Below, one piece after another: positions 8,377 to 18,164 of a stretch of DNA of 64,000 bases (position 1 is the stretch's first letter; every line of letters starts with the position of its first letter). The stretch comes from Streptococcus marimammalium DSM 18627 (lineage in GTDB: Bacteria > Bacillota > Bacilli > Lactobacillales > Streptococcaceae), in NCBI RefSeq assembly GCF_000380045.1, contig NZ_KB904340.1:124001-188000 (forward strand), in the 5' to 3' direction. Below the pieces are notes generated by a model that was not told where the DNA came from, did no database searches, and saw nothing but the letters and a program-made list of their open reading frames with translations. Made by a program: the position numbers and the translations under genes.

Positions 8377-9105
8377 ATGATAAAAAAAGTTAATCTATTA
8401 GCTGTTTATAACAGTAAAACTGAAAATCAAGATATTGAAAAATTCTTTGAGCAAATGACTAAATCTTTCAGTACCATTTGTCAGATTGATTTAATGGATT
8501 TAAGAAAGAATTCACTTGAAAAGAGAATTAGCAAAGGCAATTACGCAGGTCTTTTATCATTCATAAAACTTAATACTTCTCTTCCAACCCTTTTATTTAG
8601 TGAAAAACCAGATATTCACGAGACAATATATATTGCTAATGTATCACAAGCTTTTAGTGATATTTCTAATGTTCTTTTACTTAGTAATAGTCTTTATTTA
8701 TTCCTAAATAGTCTTCAAGAAAATTTTTTAAACTATTTACCATTTAATTTTGCGTTTTACAATGAGAATAATCAATTAATTTATACAAATCATCGTCCAG
8801 ACAATGAGTTTTCTATTGAGTCTATAACAAATGAAGAAATTGACAATTGGATTCTTACTGAATTAAGCAATTCATCCTCTAATTCTTTTTCGCTAACGAT
8901 TCCAACTATGTCTTCTGATAAAATTTTAATCCATCATTATCAAACACTAAAGGATATAAATAATGAATATAAAGGGGTTAGTCAAAGTGTTCTTAATATA
9001 AAACCAATTCTTGAAAACTATCTTAATGAAACAGGGCAAGCGATTGTACCTTGGTCAGACGTCACATCTGGTGCATCCATTAAAAGTGATGATTTCGATA
9101 TATGA
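8377..9105 (+). CDS. Conserved-looking hypothetical protein, possible PAS-like region
   Basis: I do not recognise this 242-residue soluble protein. It has no signal peptide or membrane segment. The N-terminal half alternates strands and helices (IKKVNLLAVYNSKTENQDIEKFF). A middle segment around residues 122-142 (YLPFNFAFYNENNQLIYTNHRPDNEFS) reads like the start of a PAS-type sensor fold, where a strand pair precedes a ligand pocket. The C-terminus is rich in Ser, Thr and Asp. There is no visible DNA-binding or catalytic motif. It is divergent from adhP and shares the regulator-dense intergenic region, with only a weak ribosome-binding site (AAGAAGTG then AAAG). No clear terminator separates it from the following ABC transporter genes, but these have their own promoter. 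Confidence 0.6.
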   Translation: MIKKVNLLAVYNSKTENQDIEKFFEQMTKSFSTICQIDLMDLRKNSLEKRISKGNYAGLLSFIKLNTSLPTLLFSEKPDIHETIYIANVSQAFSDISNVLLLSNSLYLFLNSLQENFLNYLPFNFAFYNENNQLIYTNHRPDNEFSIESITNEEIDNWILTELSNSSSNSFSLTIPTMSSDKILIHHYQTLKDINNEYKGVSQSVLNIKPILENYLNETGQAIVPWSDVTSGASIKSDDFDI

Positions 9106-9161
9106 TAAAGGGGCTAATAAGTCTCTTTTTTCTTTTCAATTAAGATTTATCCCATTTTCAC

Positions 9162-9190
9162 TTGACTTTGTACTATACTTACAATACAAT
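9162..9190 (+). promoter_or_regulatory. Promoter of ABC-2 exporter operon
   Basis: TTGACT (9162-9167), a 17-base spacer and TACAAT (9185-9190) lie about 30 bases before the ABC ATPase start codon. AAAGGA follows near 9207. Confidence 0.7.
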
Positions 9191-9221
9191 AGCACTGAAT
9201 AATTTGAAAGGAATTTCATAA

Positions 9222-9968
9222 ATGATTATTTTTGATCACATCACAAAACGTTATGGTGATTTTGACGCATTGAGTGACCTCAACTTAACTATTAATGATG
9301 GTGAGATTTTTGGACTAATAGGACACAATGGGGCAGGTAAAACCACAACCATTAGCCTTTTAACCTCCATTATCGAACCAAGTTATGGCAAGATTATGGT
9401 TGATAATTTACCTCTTGATGAAAACCGTAATGACATAAAGAAAAAAATTGCCTATGTAGCAGACTCACCAGATATTTTTCTTAGTTTATCAGCTAATGAG
9501 TATTGGCATTTTATCGCAAAAATTTATGGTGTTCCTGATAATGTTACCGAGGAGAGGATTAACGAATTAACTAATCTTTTTGATATATCAGACAAGCAAT
9601 ATGAAACCATTGATAGTTTTTCTCATGGAATGCGACAAAAAGCTATGATTATCGGTGCCCTTATACCAAATCCTGATATTTGGATTTTAGATGAACCTTT
9701 AACTGGACTTGACCCACAAGCTTCTTTTGATTTGAAAGAAATGATGAGAAAGCATGCTAAAGAAGGTAATACTGTTCTTTTTTCTACACACGTTTTATCA
9801 GTGGCCGAACAACTGTGTGATCGTATCGGTATTCTCAGAAAAGGAAAGTTAATTTTTGTCGGAACCTTATCTGAATTAAAGAAAAATCATCCTGACAAGG
9901 ATCTTGAAACCATTTATCTTGAACTTGCTGGTAAAAATGGCAAACAAGAGGCAGGTGATCTTAAATGA
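9222..9968 (+). CDS. ABC transporter ATP-binding protein (ABC-2 exporter type)
   Basis: This 248-residue ATPase has Walker A GHNGAGKTT (about 34-42), a non-canonical signature FSHGMRQKAMI (about 132-142) in place of LSGGQ, Walker B IWILDEPLTGLDP and the switch His in FSTHVL. It resembles the EcsA/CcmA-type ATPases that pair with ABC-2 family permeases in export or membrane-protein regulation. The last four bases overlap the start of the permease gene (ATGA), so the two subunits are coupled. The substrate is unknown. Confidence 0.82.
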   Translation: MIIFDHITKRYGDFDALSDLNLTINDGEIFGLIGHNGAGKTTTISLLTSIIEPSYGKIMVDNLPLDENRNDIKKKIAYVADSPDIFLSLSANEYWHFIAKIYGVPDNVTEERINELTNLFDISDKQYETIDSFSHGMRQKAMIIGALIPNPDIWILDEPLTGLDPQASFDLKEMMRKHAKEGNTVLFSTHVLSVAEQLCDRIGILRKGKLIFVGTLSELKKNHPDKDLETIYLELAGKNGKQEAGDLK

Positions 9969-11575
9969 ATTGGTCAAATATCTGGGAACTCATCAAAATT
10001 AATATTCTATACACCAATTCTCAAGCCGCTACTGCATTAAGAAACAAACAGAAAAAAAATCCACATAAAAGAATTTCTATTTATAAAAAAATGATGCAAC
10101 AACAACTAGTAGGAATGCTCATTTTTACTTTTATTCTTCTCTATCTTTTTATTGGTATTGATTATAACATTCATACGGGTTTATTCTCTATTCAAGTTGC
10201 TGTTTTTTCACTAATTTCTATTATTCAGGCTTTTTCGACATTTTTTTCTGTTTTTTATGATAGTAAAGATAGTGACCTCTATTTACCTTTACCAATCAAA
10301 TCACAAGAAATTTATCTCGCTAAATTATTATCATCTCAAGGCAATTCTTTAATGTTTTTAATGCCAATCTTCGCTTTATTTTGTATTGCATTTGAACAAC
10401 GTCTAGGGCTTTTAATTGGTACACTTCTTGCCATCTTATTATTTTTTTTATTAATCCTACTGATTAATTCAATTGCTATTATCCTCATTAATGTTACTGG
10501 TAATATTCTCGTTCAAAGTCCTTACAAAAAATTCATTTCAACGACTATTATGATTGTTTCTACCATTATTTCACTAATAATGATCATTTTGATTCAAAAT
10601 ACGAGTGCCCAAATTAGCATAGAAAACAGTGCAATATTGTTTCCTAACATCCCTTATTTTAGGGGCTTTTATGATGTTGTTGCCAATCCATTTAGTTTTA
10701 CTAGTGTGATAAATTTTTGGTTTGGTTTTGTATTCTTGTTAGGATTAATGGTTTATATAAAAAAAAATATCATTCCTAATTACATCAAGCAATTAAAAAA
10801 TATTGATTTACAAAAAACTTCTAAAACTAAGAAAAGAAAATCAAAAAATATTTCAGATGTAAATATTTTATTACTAAAACACCATTTTTCAACTATTATC
10901 AATGGCACCTTAATTGTACAAAGTTTTTTGATGCCAATTCTTTTACCATTTTCTTTTTTAAGACCATTATTAAATTACGGAAATGGTCCTGATGGTTTAA
11001 ACTTTAGTTTAAGTTATTTTGGGATTGCTTTTCTAATTGGTGTTTTTCTAGGTAACTTTATCTCATCTCCATCTAGTTTTATTGGGGTAGCGATGTCTTT
11101 GGAACGTGAAAACTTTAATTTTATTAAAACTTTGCCTCTAAGTTTCTCCCTCTTTCTTAAACAAAAGTTCCACTCACTGCTACTCTTACAACTTTCCATT
11201 CCATTGATTGTTTATTCTATTATCGCCTTTATTTTTTTACAGATTCCTGTTATGCTATATTTATTTTTCATTATAGGAGTTATATTATCTTCTTATCTAA
11301 ATGGCGAATGGCTTTATCAAAGAGACTATAAATTGTTATCTCTCAATTGGCAAAATATTACACAATTATTTTCTAGAGGAAGAGGAAAATGGTTAACTAT
11401 CGGAATGATTTTTGGAAATTTTATTCTTGGCGTAATACTAATTAGTGCCGAAGTTTATTTTAGTAGGGTTTATAATCCACTAACAATAAGTATTTTGAAT
11501 ATGATAGTTATCATTCCTTTGCTTTTGTTCTTACATTTGCGTATTAAGAAAAGATTTTGGAGCCAATTACCATAA
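9965..11575 (+). CDS. ABC transporter permease, EcsB/ABC-2-like
   Basis: This 536-residue integral membrane protein has about 10-12 hydrophobic segments, beginning near residue 50 after a basic cytoplasmic N-terminus (ALRNKQKKNPHKRISIYKKM). A large basic cytoplasmic loop lies around residues 265-300 (LKNIDLQKTSKTKKRKSKN). Its context as partner of the preceding ATPase and its size fit the permease of a two-gene ABC exporter. I see no feature that gives a substrate. The gene ends in a strong bidirectional terminator shared with pepC. Confidence 0.75.
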   Translation: MNWSNIWELIKINILYTNSQAATALRNKQKKNPHKRISIYKKMMQQQLVGMLIFTFILLYLFIGIDYNIHTGLFSIQVAVFSLISIIQAFSTFFSVFYDSKDSDLYLPLPIKSQEIYLAKLLSSQGNSLMFLMPIFALFCIAFEQRLGLLIGTLLAILLFFLLILLINSIAIILINVTGNILVQSPYKKFISTTIMIVSTIISLIMIILIQNTSAQISIENSAILFPNIPYFRGFYDVVANPFSFTSVINFWFGFVFLLGLMVYIKKNIIPNYIKQLKNIDLQKTSKTKKRKSKNISDVNILLLKHHFSTIINGTLIVQSFLMPILLPFSFLRPLLNYGNGPDGLNFSLSYFGIAFLIGVFLGNFISSPSSFIGVAMSLERENFNFIKTLPLSFSLFLKQKFHSLLLLQLSIPLIVYSIIAFIFLQIPVMLYLFFIIGVILSSYLNGEWLYQRDYKLLSLNWQNITQLFSRGRGKWLTIGMIFGNFILGVILISAEVYFSRVYNPLTISILNMIVIIPLLLFLHLRIKKRFWSQLP

Positions 11576-11612
11576 AAAATAAGACTACTGATTTTTCAGT
11601 AGTCTTATTTTT
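11574..11612. terminator. Bidirectional terminator between ABC permease and pepC
   Basis: AATAAGACTACTGA and TCAGTAGTCTTATT pair perfectly around a TTTT loop, with A and T runs outside. It serves the plus-strand permease and the minus-strand pepC. Confidence 0.9.
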
Positions 11613-11614
11613 TA

Positions 11615-12946
11615 TTAAGCTAGAGCTCCCATTGGATCCCAAGGTGCTAATACTTTTGGTTCTGCTTCATAAGCAGCCAATTCTTCTTTGGTTAAGAGTT
11701 CTTTTCTAACAACGATTTGGTAAGTGTATTCATCCATCCAAGAATCACTTGCTACAAAATACCCTTTTTCACCAACTTTTTCACCCCAAGAATTTTCAAT
11801 CTTCCATTTTAATGCTTGATTATTTTCATCCAAATCCACACCTGTTAAGACCATAGCATGTGTCATTAGGCTTTCACTATAATCAAGGCGTCCAGCCTTA
11901 TCTTGAGTCAGAGAGATGTCCATGCTAGATGAGAAGTCATAAGTGTTTAAGGCCATAACACCATTTTTACGATCACTTGATTGACCAACATCACAACCAA
12001 ACCAAACTGTTTCTCCAAGTTGCATTTGCTTGATGGCTAATTCTTTAAAACGGTCCATCTCAAGGTTTAAATATTTAACATTACGACTACCAACCACATT
12101 ACCCAAGAGTTCAACTGTATATGATTTACCAAAAGGTTTATCGGAAGTTGGTGCATTGATAATTGAAACATAGTCAGACAGTTTTAAGCCTACATATTTG
12201 TCGTAAAAGGCTTGTGGTGTGATCTCTTTTTCAGTGACAAACTTATCGTTCTTATCACGATATGAGAAATTGAATTGACGTGGTGGCAAACCAAGATTCA
12301 TCGCTAAGAAATTGAAAATTTCTTGAAGGTAAGTTTCTTTTTTAGTTTGAATATCTTCATCAGAAGATTTTGAAGCAACAAGATTTCTTAATTCTTGTGC
12401 ATATTGACGTAATAATTTATTAAGGTAAGTGTTTAATTCACGACTAGCACTTGAAGAAATTGATTCTGGGTAAATATCTTTTGGTACTACACCATATTTT
12501 TCAAATAGAGAAACAACCATATCCCATTGACCACCATCTTGTTGTGGAGTATCTAAAAGGAATTTAACCTTTCTACTTCCTAATTCTTGGTCAGCTGTTG
12601 CAATAATTTGTTCTAAGAACCAATTGGATTTTTCATATTTATCCCAGAAAAATGTATGGGCTTGGGATAGTTCAAAATTTTCTAATTGATAATCATGAAT
12701 TAATTTATGACGAAAAGTATTGAGAGCAGCAAACATCCAGCAACGACCAGAAGCTTTTTGGTTGGCAACAGGGTCTTTTGTCAAATCAATAGAGAAAGTA
12801 AAATTATTGTCAATTGCGCTTTGACGTGTTTCAAGTGATTTTAACAATCCATTGTGAGTTACGGCATTTTCAATAGCATGAAACTTAGCATTTTCTTCAT
12901 AATGTTTAAATAATTTTTCAGTAAAATCGTTTGTAATATTTCTCAT
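11615..12946 (-). CDS. pepC: Aminopeptidase C (bleomycin hydrolase family)
   Basis: This 443-residue cytoplasmic cysteine aminopeptidase of family C1 releases N-terminal amino acids from peptides after import. The catalytic Cys is in QKASGRCWMFAALN (Cys69), the His in LMTHAMVLTGVD (about residue 365) and the Asn in WKIENSWGEK (about 387). Length matches lactococcal and streptococcal PepC. The C-terminus ends in Ala, as in family members whose tail reaches the active site. It is monocistronic. An AAGGAG lies before the ATG and a TTGACC (about 13003-13008) lies in the AT-rich upstream region. Confidence 0.95.
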   Translation of the reverse strand: MRNITNDFTEKLFKHYEENAKFHAIENAVTHNGLLKSLETRQSAIDNNFTFSIDLTKDPVANQKASGRCWMFAALNTFRHKLIHDYQLENFELSQAHTFFWDKYEKSNWFLEQIIATADQELGSRKVKFLLDTPQQDGGQWDMVVSLFEKYGVVPKDIYPESISSSASRELNTYLNKLLRQYAQELRNLVASKSSDEDIQTKKETYLQEIFNFLAMNLGLPPRQFNFSYRDKNDKFVTEKEITPQAFYDKYVGLKLSDYVSIINAPTSDKPFGKSYTVELLGNVVGSRNVKYLNLEMDRFKELAIKQMQLGETVWFGCDVGQSSDRKNGVMALNTYDFSSSMDISLTQDKAGRLDYSESLMTHAMVLTGVDLDENNQALKWKIENSWGEKVGEKGYFVASDSWMDEYTYQIVVRKELLTKEELAAYEAEPKVLAPWDPMGALA

Positions 12947-13015
12947 AAATTACTCCTTGTTCTTTTAAAAATAGTATAATATTAATTATTATATTATATT
13001 GGTCAAGATATGCAA

Positions 13016-13070
13016 GTAAAAACAAAAAATAATATTAAAATCCAAATTTAATTTGGATTTTAATATTATT
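13016..13070 (-). terminator. Terminator after pta: perfect 20-bp AT-rich stem
   Basis: Positions 13028-13047 and 13051-13070 are perfectly complementary over 20 bases with a 3-base loop. On the minus strand the stem is followed by TTTTTTGTTTTT and begins a few bases after the pta stop. Almost all pairs are A-T, with only four bases (TCC/GGA core) adding G-C strength. Confidence 0.85.
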
Positions 13071-13074
13071 GACC

Positions 13075-14061
13075 TTATTGATTGTCGATAGCCTGAGCAG
13101 CTGTTATAATTGCCAGTTTATAAATATCTTCATCGTTTGAACCTCTTGATAAGTCATTAACAGGCTTATTTAATCCTTGAAGGATTGGGCCTATAGCCTC
13201 AAACATTCCTAAACGCTCAGCAATTTTATATCCAATATTTCCGGATTGAAGATCTGGAAAGACAAAAACATTTGCATAGCCAGCAACACGGCTTCCAGGA
13301 GCTTTAATTTTTGCAGCAGCTGGCACATATGCCGCATCAAATTGTAATTCACCATCAATATTAAGATTTGGAGCAAGTTCTTTGGCTATTTGAGTAGCTT
13401 GAGTAACCTTATCAACTGCAGGAGATTTACCACTTCCTTTTGATGAAAAACTCAACATAGCAATGCGAGGTTCAATATCAAAGATTTTAGCAGTTTCTGC
13501 GGTATTAACAGCAATTTCTGCTAATTCATTTGCTGCTGGATCAATATTAATCGCACAATCAGCAAAAATTAATCTTTCATTTGTTGTTTCACGGTTCATA
13601 ATGAAAACACCTGACGTTCTTGAAATCCCTGGTTTAGTCTTAATGATTTGAAGAGCGGGGCGAACAGTATCTGCTGTTGAATGAATAGCACCACTAACCA
13701 TACCTTCAGCCAATCCCATTTGAACAAGCATAACACCAAAATAATTAACATCTTTTAAGATATCATCGGCTTGGTCTTCATTCACTTTTCCTTTACGTAA
13801 TTCTAAGAATTCTTGTTTCATATATTCAAAGTGAACATAATCATTTGGATCGATGATAGTGATGTTTTTCATTGGGAAGCCCTGTTCAATCAAAAGTGCT
13901 TTGACTAATACTTCATCTCCAAGAATAATTGGTTCTAAGATTCCTTCAGCTTTCAAACGACCAGCCGCTTTAATTACACGCTCATCATTACCCTCTGGGA
14001 AAACAATTTTAAGATTTTTACCAGTGATTTTTTCTGTTAATGTGTCAAATAATGTTTTCAT
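13075..14061 (-). CDS. pta: Phosphate acetyltransferase
   Basis: This 328-residue enzyme interconverts acetyl-CoA and acetyl phosphate and, with acetate kinase, makes ATP during mixed-acid fermentation. Recognisable family segments are VFPEGNDERVIKAA (about 20-33), MVSGAIHSTADTVRPALQIIKT (about 120-141) and the C-terminal GNIGYKIAERLG. This is the short class without N-terminal regulatory domains. Its start codon lies 17 bases inside the preceding pseudouridine synthase gene, with AAGGATG before it. It is the last gene of the relQ-nadK-rluA-pta cluster. Confidence 0.95.
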   Translation of the reverse strand: MKTLFDTLTEKITGKNLKIVFPEGNDERVIKAAGRLKAEGILEPIILGDEVLVKALLIEQGFPMKNITIIDPNDYVHFEYMKQEFLELRKGKVNEDQADDILKDVNYFGVMLVQMGLAEGMVSGAIHSTADTVRPALQIIKTKPGISRTSGVFIMNRETTNERLIFADCAINIDPAANELAEIAVNTAETAKIFDIEPRIAMLSFSSKGSGKSPAVDKVTQATQIAKELAPNLNIDGELQFDAAYVPAAAKIKAPGSRVAGYANVFVFPDLQSGNIGYKIAERLGMFEAIGPILQGLNKPVNDLSRGSNDEDIYKLAIITAAQAIDNQ

Positions 14062-14962
14062 TATACCATCCTTGTTGATTTTTTAAATATAGAATAACGC
14101 TTTCGAAGTCATCTGTCAAGCCACTTGAAAAGGTCATCGTTTGATTAGTAAAAGGGTCTATAAACGATAAATAATGACAATGAAGGGCTTGTCTTTTAAT
14201 TCCTTTTTTTAAAGAGCCACCATAAAGATCATCTCCTAATAAAGGATGATCTAAATATGAGAAATGGACTCTAATTTGATGAGTTCTTCCAGTATGAAGC
14301 TCAATATCAACCAACTTCACTGTACCGTACTGCTCAACCACTTTAAAACTTGTTCTGGCAGGTTTACCTGATTCATGAACACGTCTTGTAATGATACTAT
14401 TAATATCTCGAGCAATGGGAGCAGTTATTTCACCAATCATTGGTAAGTCTTTTTCTCCATCAACCAATGCATAGTAACGTTTCTTTATAGACTTTTCTTG
14501 TAATTGTTTATCAAGTCTTGCGTGAGCATAACCATGTTTAGCAAATAGCATTAACCCACTAGTATCCCTATCAAGTCTAGTAACAATATGGACTTGTTTG
14601 TTATCGTATCCTTGTTCAATGATATAGTGTTTAACAAAATTAGCTATGGTGTTATCATGAATGGCACTTGGGATACTTGCATAACCAACTGGTTTATTAA
14701 TGACCAAATAATGATCATCTTCATAAACAATATCAAGTGAAAATGGAACAGCTCTTAATTTTTCATATGCTTCTTCGCTAGGGATTTCAACAGTAACAAT
14801 ATCTCCTTTACTAAGATCATAAATAGCATTTTGTTCAATACCATTTACCCAGATATTACCACCTTTATATTTGATTTTAGCCAATAACCCTCTTGAAATA
14901 TCATGTTCTTTTAGAAGACTTTTTACTTTATAGGATCGTTTTGCTTTAAATTCAAATTTCAT
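14045..14962 (-). CDS. RluA/RluD-family pseudouridine synthase
   Basis: This 305-residue enzyme isomerises uridine to pseudouridine in rRNA or tRNA. The catalytic motif is [17 protein letters not shown] (Asp at about residue 138). An S4-like N-terminal region is present ([29 protein letters not shown]), and the conserved HQIRVHF motif is near residue 225. The position between nadK and pta is the usual streptococcal one, where it is labelled RluD-like; the exact target uridine is not certain. Its start overlaps the nadK stop by four bases (ATGA). Confidence 0.9.
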   Translation of the reverse strand: MKFEFKAKRSYKVKSLLKEHDISRGLLAKIKYKGGNIWVNGIEQNAIYDLSKGDIVTVEIPSEEAYEKLRAVPFSLDIVYEDDHYLVINKPVGYASIPSAIHDNTIANFVKHYIIEQGYDNKQVHIVTRLDRDTSGLMLFAKHGYAHARLDKQLQEKSIKKRYYALVDGEKDLPMIGEITAPIARDINSIITRRVHESGKPARTSFKVVEQYGTVKLVDIELHTGRTHQIRVHFSYLDHPLLGDDLYGGSLKKGIKRQALHCHYLSFIDPFTNQTMTFSSGLTDDFESVILYLKNQQGWYNENII

Positions 14963-15795
14963 GAATCATCTTCTCCGATAAAAGCATCTTTTACACGTTG
15001 CCAAAAACTTGTATGGCTTACAGTTTCAACAAAGTTTACTTTTTGATCAGCAATTTCAAACTCTATTTTGGCAACATTCTTATAAGAAAATGTACGATTA
15101 TCAATTGATATAATATAGTTTCCTCTTCTTTTAGGAATAATTTCTATTTTATCTTTTTTGGGAACAACAATAGAACTACCCAGTGTTCGATAAATACGAT
15201 TATTTAAGCTAGCTATTTCTGTTAATTGAAGAGCTTCAATAGTAGGATGTAAAACAGCTCCTCCTAAAGATTTATTATAAGCCGTACTTCCAGTCGGGGT
15301 AGATACAGAAAGCCCGTCACCTCTAAAGCGTTCTAGCTTAACATGGTTAATAATCACATCCGCCACCATGGTCTTTTCAACTCGTTTAATCGTACCTTCA
15401 TTAAGTGCAAGAGCTGTGATAACTCTTTCATCTAGTAAGGTAATAGTTACTTTTAAAACAGGATAAGTTACCTTATTGCCAATATCAAGACGCAAACGTT
15501 CTAAGAGTGTGTCTACTTCAAAATCTTGATAATCAGTATAAAATCCTAAATGACCGGTATGAATGCCAACAAATCTTACTTTATCAAGTTCATTTTCATA
15601 CATATGAAATGCTGATAAAAGCATGCCATCACCACCTATTGTAATAACAACGTCAGGATTTTTTTTACTTAAATAAAATTTAGGGTCATTGCGAAAAGCA
15701 GTGAATAGTTTTGAGGCAACACGCTTACTTTCGTATTTTCCATTAGCAATTATTGCTACTCTTATCTTATCTGTATAATTCATCTGTGTCATCAC
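14959..15795 (-). CDS. nadK: NAD kinase
   Basis: This 278-residue enzyme phosphorylates NAD to NADP. The GGDG motif ([15 protein letters not shown], about residues 50-64) and the NE/D motif ([10 protein letters not shown]) are present, with the glycine-rich segment [15 protein letters not shown] near 165-180. The gene starts 29 bases inside relQ, so alarmone synthetase and NAD kinase are translated from overlapping frames. The ORF offers two adjacent ATGs (residues 1 and 2) and a third at residue 5. Confidence 0.93.
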   Translation of the reverse strand: MMTQMNYTDKIRVAIIANGKYESKRVASKLFTAFRNDPKFYLSKKNPDVVITIGGDGMLLSAFHMYENELDKVRFVGIHTGHLGFYTDYQDFEVDTLLERLRLDIGNKVTYPVLKVTITLLDERVITALALNEGTIKRVEKTMVADVIINHVKLERFRGDGLSVSTPTGSTAYNKSLGGAVLHPTIEALQLTEIASLNNRIYRTLGSSIVVPKKDKIEIIPKRRGNYIISIDNRTFSYKNVAKIEFEIADQKVNFVETVSHTSFWQRVKDAFIGEDDS

Positions 15796-16438
15796 TATTT
15801 CCTACACCATCGTTTAATTTTCTAGTTTCTGAGTCAAATAAAAGCTGTGCTTCTCTAATATCATCTCTAATTTTACGCATTTCTTCATCTAACTGAAAAG
15901 CCATTTTTGCAGTAATTTCTAATCGATTTTTTATTTCCTCTGGAAATTCACCCTTATATTTGTAATTCAAAGAGTGTTCTATTGTAGCCCAAAAATTCAT
16001 TGCTAAGGTTCTAATTTGAATTTCAGCTAAAATTTTTTTCTGTCCCAAAATTGTCTCAACAGGATATTCAATTATAACGTGATACGAACGATAACCACTT
16101 TCTTTTTTATTGTTAATATAATCACGTTCAACAACAATGTTCATGTCTTTTCTATTTCTTAATAACTCAAGGACTTCGTATATATCATCAACAAACTGTA
16201 CCATAATTCTAAGTCCAGCTATATCTTGCATATCAGTTGCTATTTTTTCTTTACAAATTGATCGCACAACCATTTTTTCTTTAATACTCTCAACGGATTT
16301 AACACGTCCAGTAACAAACTCTATTGGAGAGTGTAATTTTTTTTTTCTAAATTGCTTTCTAACACCTCGTAACTTAATTTTAAGTTCTCCAACTGCTTGA
16401 ATATAAGGATCTAAAAACTCTTCCCAATTTTCGACCAT
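15767..16438 (-). CDS. relQ: Small alarmone synthetase RelQ
   Basis: This protein of about 223 residues makes (p)ppGpp from ATP and GTP/GDP. It contains only the synthetase domain, without the hydrolase and TGS/ACT domains of full-length Rel. Family motifs are [13 protein letters not shown] (about 45-57), [18 protein letters not shown] (about 75-92), [11 protein letters not shown] and [24 protein letters not shown] (about 140-163). I place the start at ATG 16438 because AGAGAGG lies about 8 bases upstream; the frame is open from a GTG three codons earlier. It heads the relQ-nadK-rluA-pta cluster, linking stress alarmone, NADP and acetyl-phosphate metabolism. Confidence 0.93.
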   Translation of the reverse strand: MVENWEEFLDPYIQAVGELKIKLRGVRKQFRKKKLHSPIEFVTGRVKSVESIKEKMVVRSICKEKIATDMQDIAGLRIMVQFVDDIYEVLELLRNRKDMNIVVERDYINNKKESGYRSYHVIIEYPVETILGQKKILAEIQIRTLAMNFWATIEHSLNYKYKGEFPEEIKNRLEITAKMAFQLDEEMRKIRDDIREAQLLFDSETRKLNDGVGNSDDTDELYR

Positions 16439-16483
16439 CAGAGCCACCTCTCTTGTAAAAATATTAATTTTTTTATAAAATTA

Positions 16484-16512
16484 ATGTAACAACTTATTAT
16501 ACCATAAAAATA
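16484..16512. promoter_or_regulatory. Divergent promoter region relQ / CYTH gene
   Basis: On the minus strand TATGGTATAATA (about 16508-16497) is an extended -10 for relQ. The plus-strand CYTH gene must start transcription in the same 90 bases; its elements are less clear. Confidence 0.55.
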
Positions 16513-16531
16513 AGAGTTAAAGGATACTAGC

Positions 16532-17101
16532 ATGAATCATTTAGAAATTGAATATAAAACATTACTAAGTAGTGAAGAATTTAAGGCACTCGATAAAAAA
16601 TTTTCTCATGTTCCCATAGTAACACAAACTAATTATTATATTGATAACTCCAATTATGATATTAAAAAGCAAAAAATGTCTTTACGTATAAGGATTTATC
16701 CCACTTCAGCAGAAATGACTCTGAAGGTTCCACAAAAAGTTGGTAACTATGAGTATAACCTACCACTAACGTTAGACGAAGCAAACAAACAAATAAGACA
16801 TCTGCAAATTCCCAATTCAAAAATTAAAAATATTTTAGTTAATGCAAAAATTGATTTATCAACAATTAAGGTATGGGGTTCTTTAACTACTAAACGACGT
16901 GAAACACAACTTGAAATTGGTTTATTAGCATTAGATCAAAATACCTATGAAGGAATAAGTGATTACGAATTAGAATTAGAAGTATCTGATGCAAAAAAAG
17001 GAAAATTAGATTTTGACACCTTTTTAAAACAACATTATATTCAGTTTAAATATGCAAAAAGTAAAGTTGCGAGAGTTTACCAATATTTAAACAAAATTTA
17101 A
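16532..17101 (+). CDS. CYTH domain protein (triphosphate tunnel metalloenzyme)
   Basis: This 189-residue protein carries the ExExK signature (LEIEYKTLL, residues about 4-12) that starts CYTH/TTM folds. Alternating charged strands follow ([28 protein letters not shown]), as expected for the anionic-substrate tunnel. Bacterial relatives hydrolyse inorganic triphosphate or thiamine triphosphate; which applies here is not visible. Its divergent position next to relQ is conserved in streptococci and hints at a link to nucleotide metabolism, but that is inference. AAAGGA lies before the ATG. Confidence 0.85.
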   Translation: MNHLEIEYKTLLSSEEFKALDKKFSHVPIVTQTNYYIDNSNYDIKKQKMSLRIRIYPTSAEMTLKVPQKVGNYEYNLPLTLDEANKQIRHLQIPNSKIKNILVNAKIDLSTIKVWGSLTTKRRETQLEIGLLALDQNTYEGISDYELELEVSDAKKGKLDFDTFLKQHYIQFKYAKSKVARVYQYLNKI

Positions 17102-17184
17102 TTTGGTACTTTTTTAAAAAAAAACTGAAATATTTAAGCTTTTTTGTTAAAATAGACTTATTAAGCAAAAGGAGTAAAACAATA

Positions 17185-18162
17185 ATGACACAACGTTATG
17201 CTGACAAGCAACTAAAACTTTTTTCACTAACGTCTAATACTGAAATTGCTGAAAAAATTGCAGAGGCAGCTGGTATTCCTTTAGGTAAACTGTCATCAAA
17301 ACAATTTTCAGATGGTGAAATAATGATTAATATTGAAGAAAGCGTTCGAGGGGATGATATTTTTATTATCCAATCAACTAGCTATCCAGTTAATGATCAC
17401 CTATGGGAATTATTAATTATGGTTGATGCCTGCAAACGTGCTAGTGCACACTCTGTTAATGTTGTCATTCCTTATTTTGGTTATTCTAGACAAGACAGAA
17501 TTGCAGCTGCTCGAGAACCAATAACTGCAAAGTTAGTTGCAAATATGCTTGTAAAAGCTGGAGTTGATCGTGTCCTAACATTAGATCTTCACGCTTCTCA
17601 AGTCCAAGGATTTTTTGATATTCCAGTGGATAATCTCTTTACCATTCCTTTATTTGCAAAAAATTATGTTGATAAAGGCTTAACAGGTGATGAAGTTGTT
17701 GTTGTAAGCCCTAAAAACTCTGGTATTAAACGTGCTCGTGGACTTGCCGAGATTTTAGATTCACCGTTAGCTATTATTGATTATACTATGGATGATAGTG
17801 AGCGTGAAGAGGGTTATATTATTGGAGATGTTTCAGGAAAAAAAGCCATTATAATTGATGATATTCTTAATACTGGAAAAACTTTCGCTGAAGCTGCAAA
17901 AATTCTTGAGCGTGGAGGTGTGACTAAAATTTATGCTGTTGCTAGCCATGGTTTATTTGCTGGTGGTGCAGCTGATATTTTAGAAGCGGCTCCAATTGAA
18001 GAAATTATAATTACAGATTCTGTTAGTTCAAACGTTCGCATCCCTAACAATGCACACTATATTTCAGCAAGTAAACTAATTGCTGATGCTATTATTCGTG
18101 TTCATGAAAAACAACCACTCAGTCCTTTATTTGCTTACCATGCTGAGAGTGAAGAAAGTTAA
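17185..18162 (+). CDS. prs: Ribose-phosphate pyrophosphokinase
   Basis: This 325-residue enzyme makes PRPP from ribose 5-phosphate and ATP for nucleotide, His and Trp synthesis. Class I motifs are present: [33 protein letters not shown], the signature [19 protein letters not shown] (about 130-148), and the PRPP loop [13 protein letters not shown] (about 220-232). Streptococci usually carry two prs genes; this copy, next to a cysteine desulfurase, corresponds to the second (prs2-type), so it may be a paralogue with different regulation. A TAAAAT -10 sits near 17148. The stop is followed after two bases by the next start codon. Confidence 0.93.
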   Translation: MTQRYADKQLKLFSLTSNTEIAEKIAEAAGIPLGKLSSKQFSDGEIMINIEESVRGDDIFIIQSTSYPVNDHLWELLIMVDACKRASAHSVNVVIPYFGYSRQDRIAAAREPITAKLVANMLVKAGVDRVLTLDLHASQVQGFFDIPVDNLFTIPLFAKNYVDKGLTGDEVVVVSPKNSGIKRARGLAEILDSPLAIIDYTMDDSEREEGYIIGDVSGKKAIIIDDILNTGKTFAEAAKILERGGVTKIYAVASHGLFAGGAADILEAAPIEEIIITDSVSSNVRIPNNAHYISASKLIADAIIRVHEKQPLSPLFAYHAESEES

Positions 18163-18164
18163 TA

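Noticed and set aside
14078-14106. Possible cre site upstream of pta (minus-strand CGAAAGCGTTATTC)
   Set aside because: Only the AAAGCG core fits; three positions of the TGNAARCGNWWWCA consensus differ, and the site lies inside the preceding coding region.
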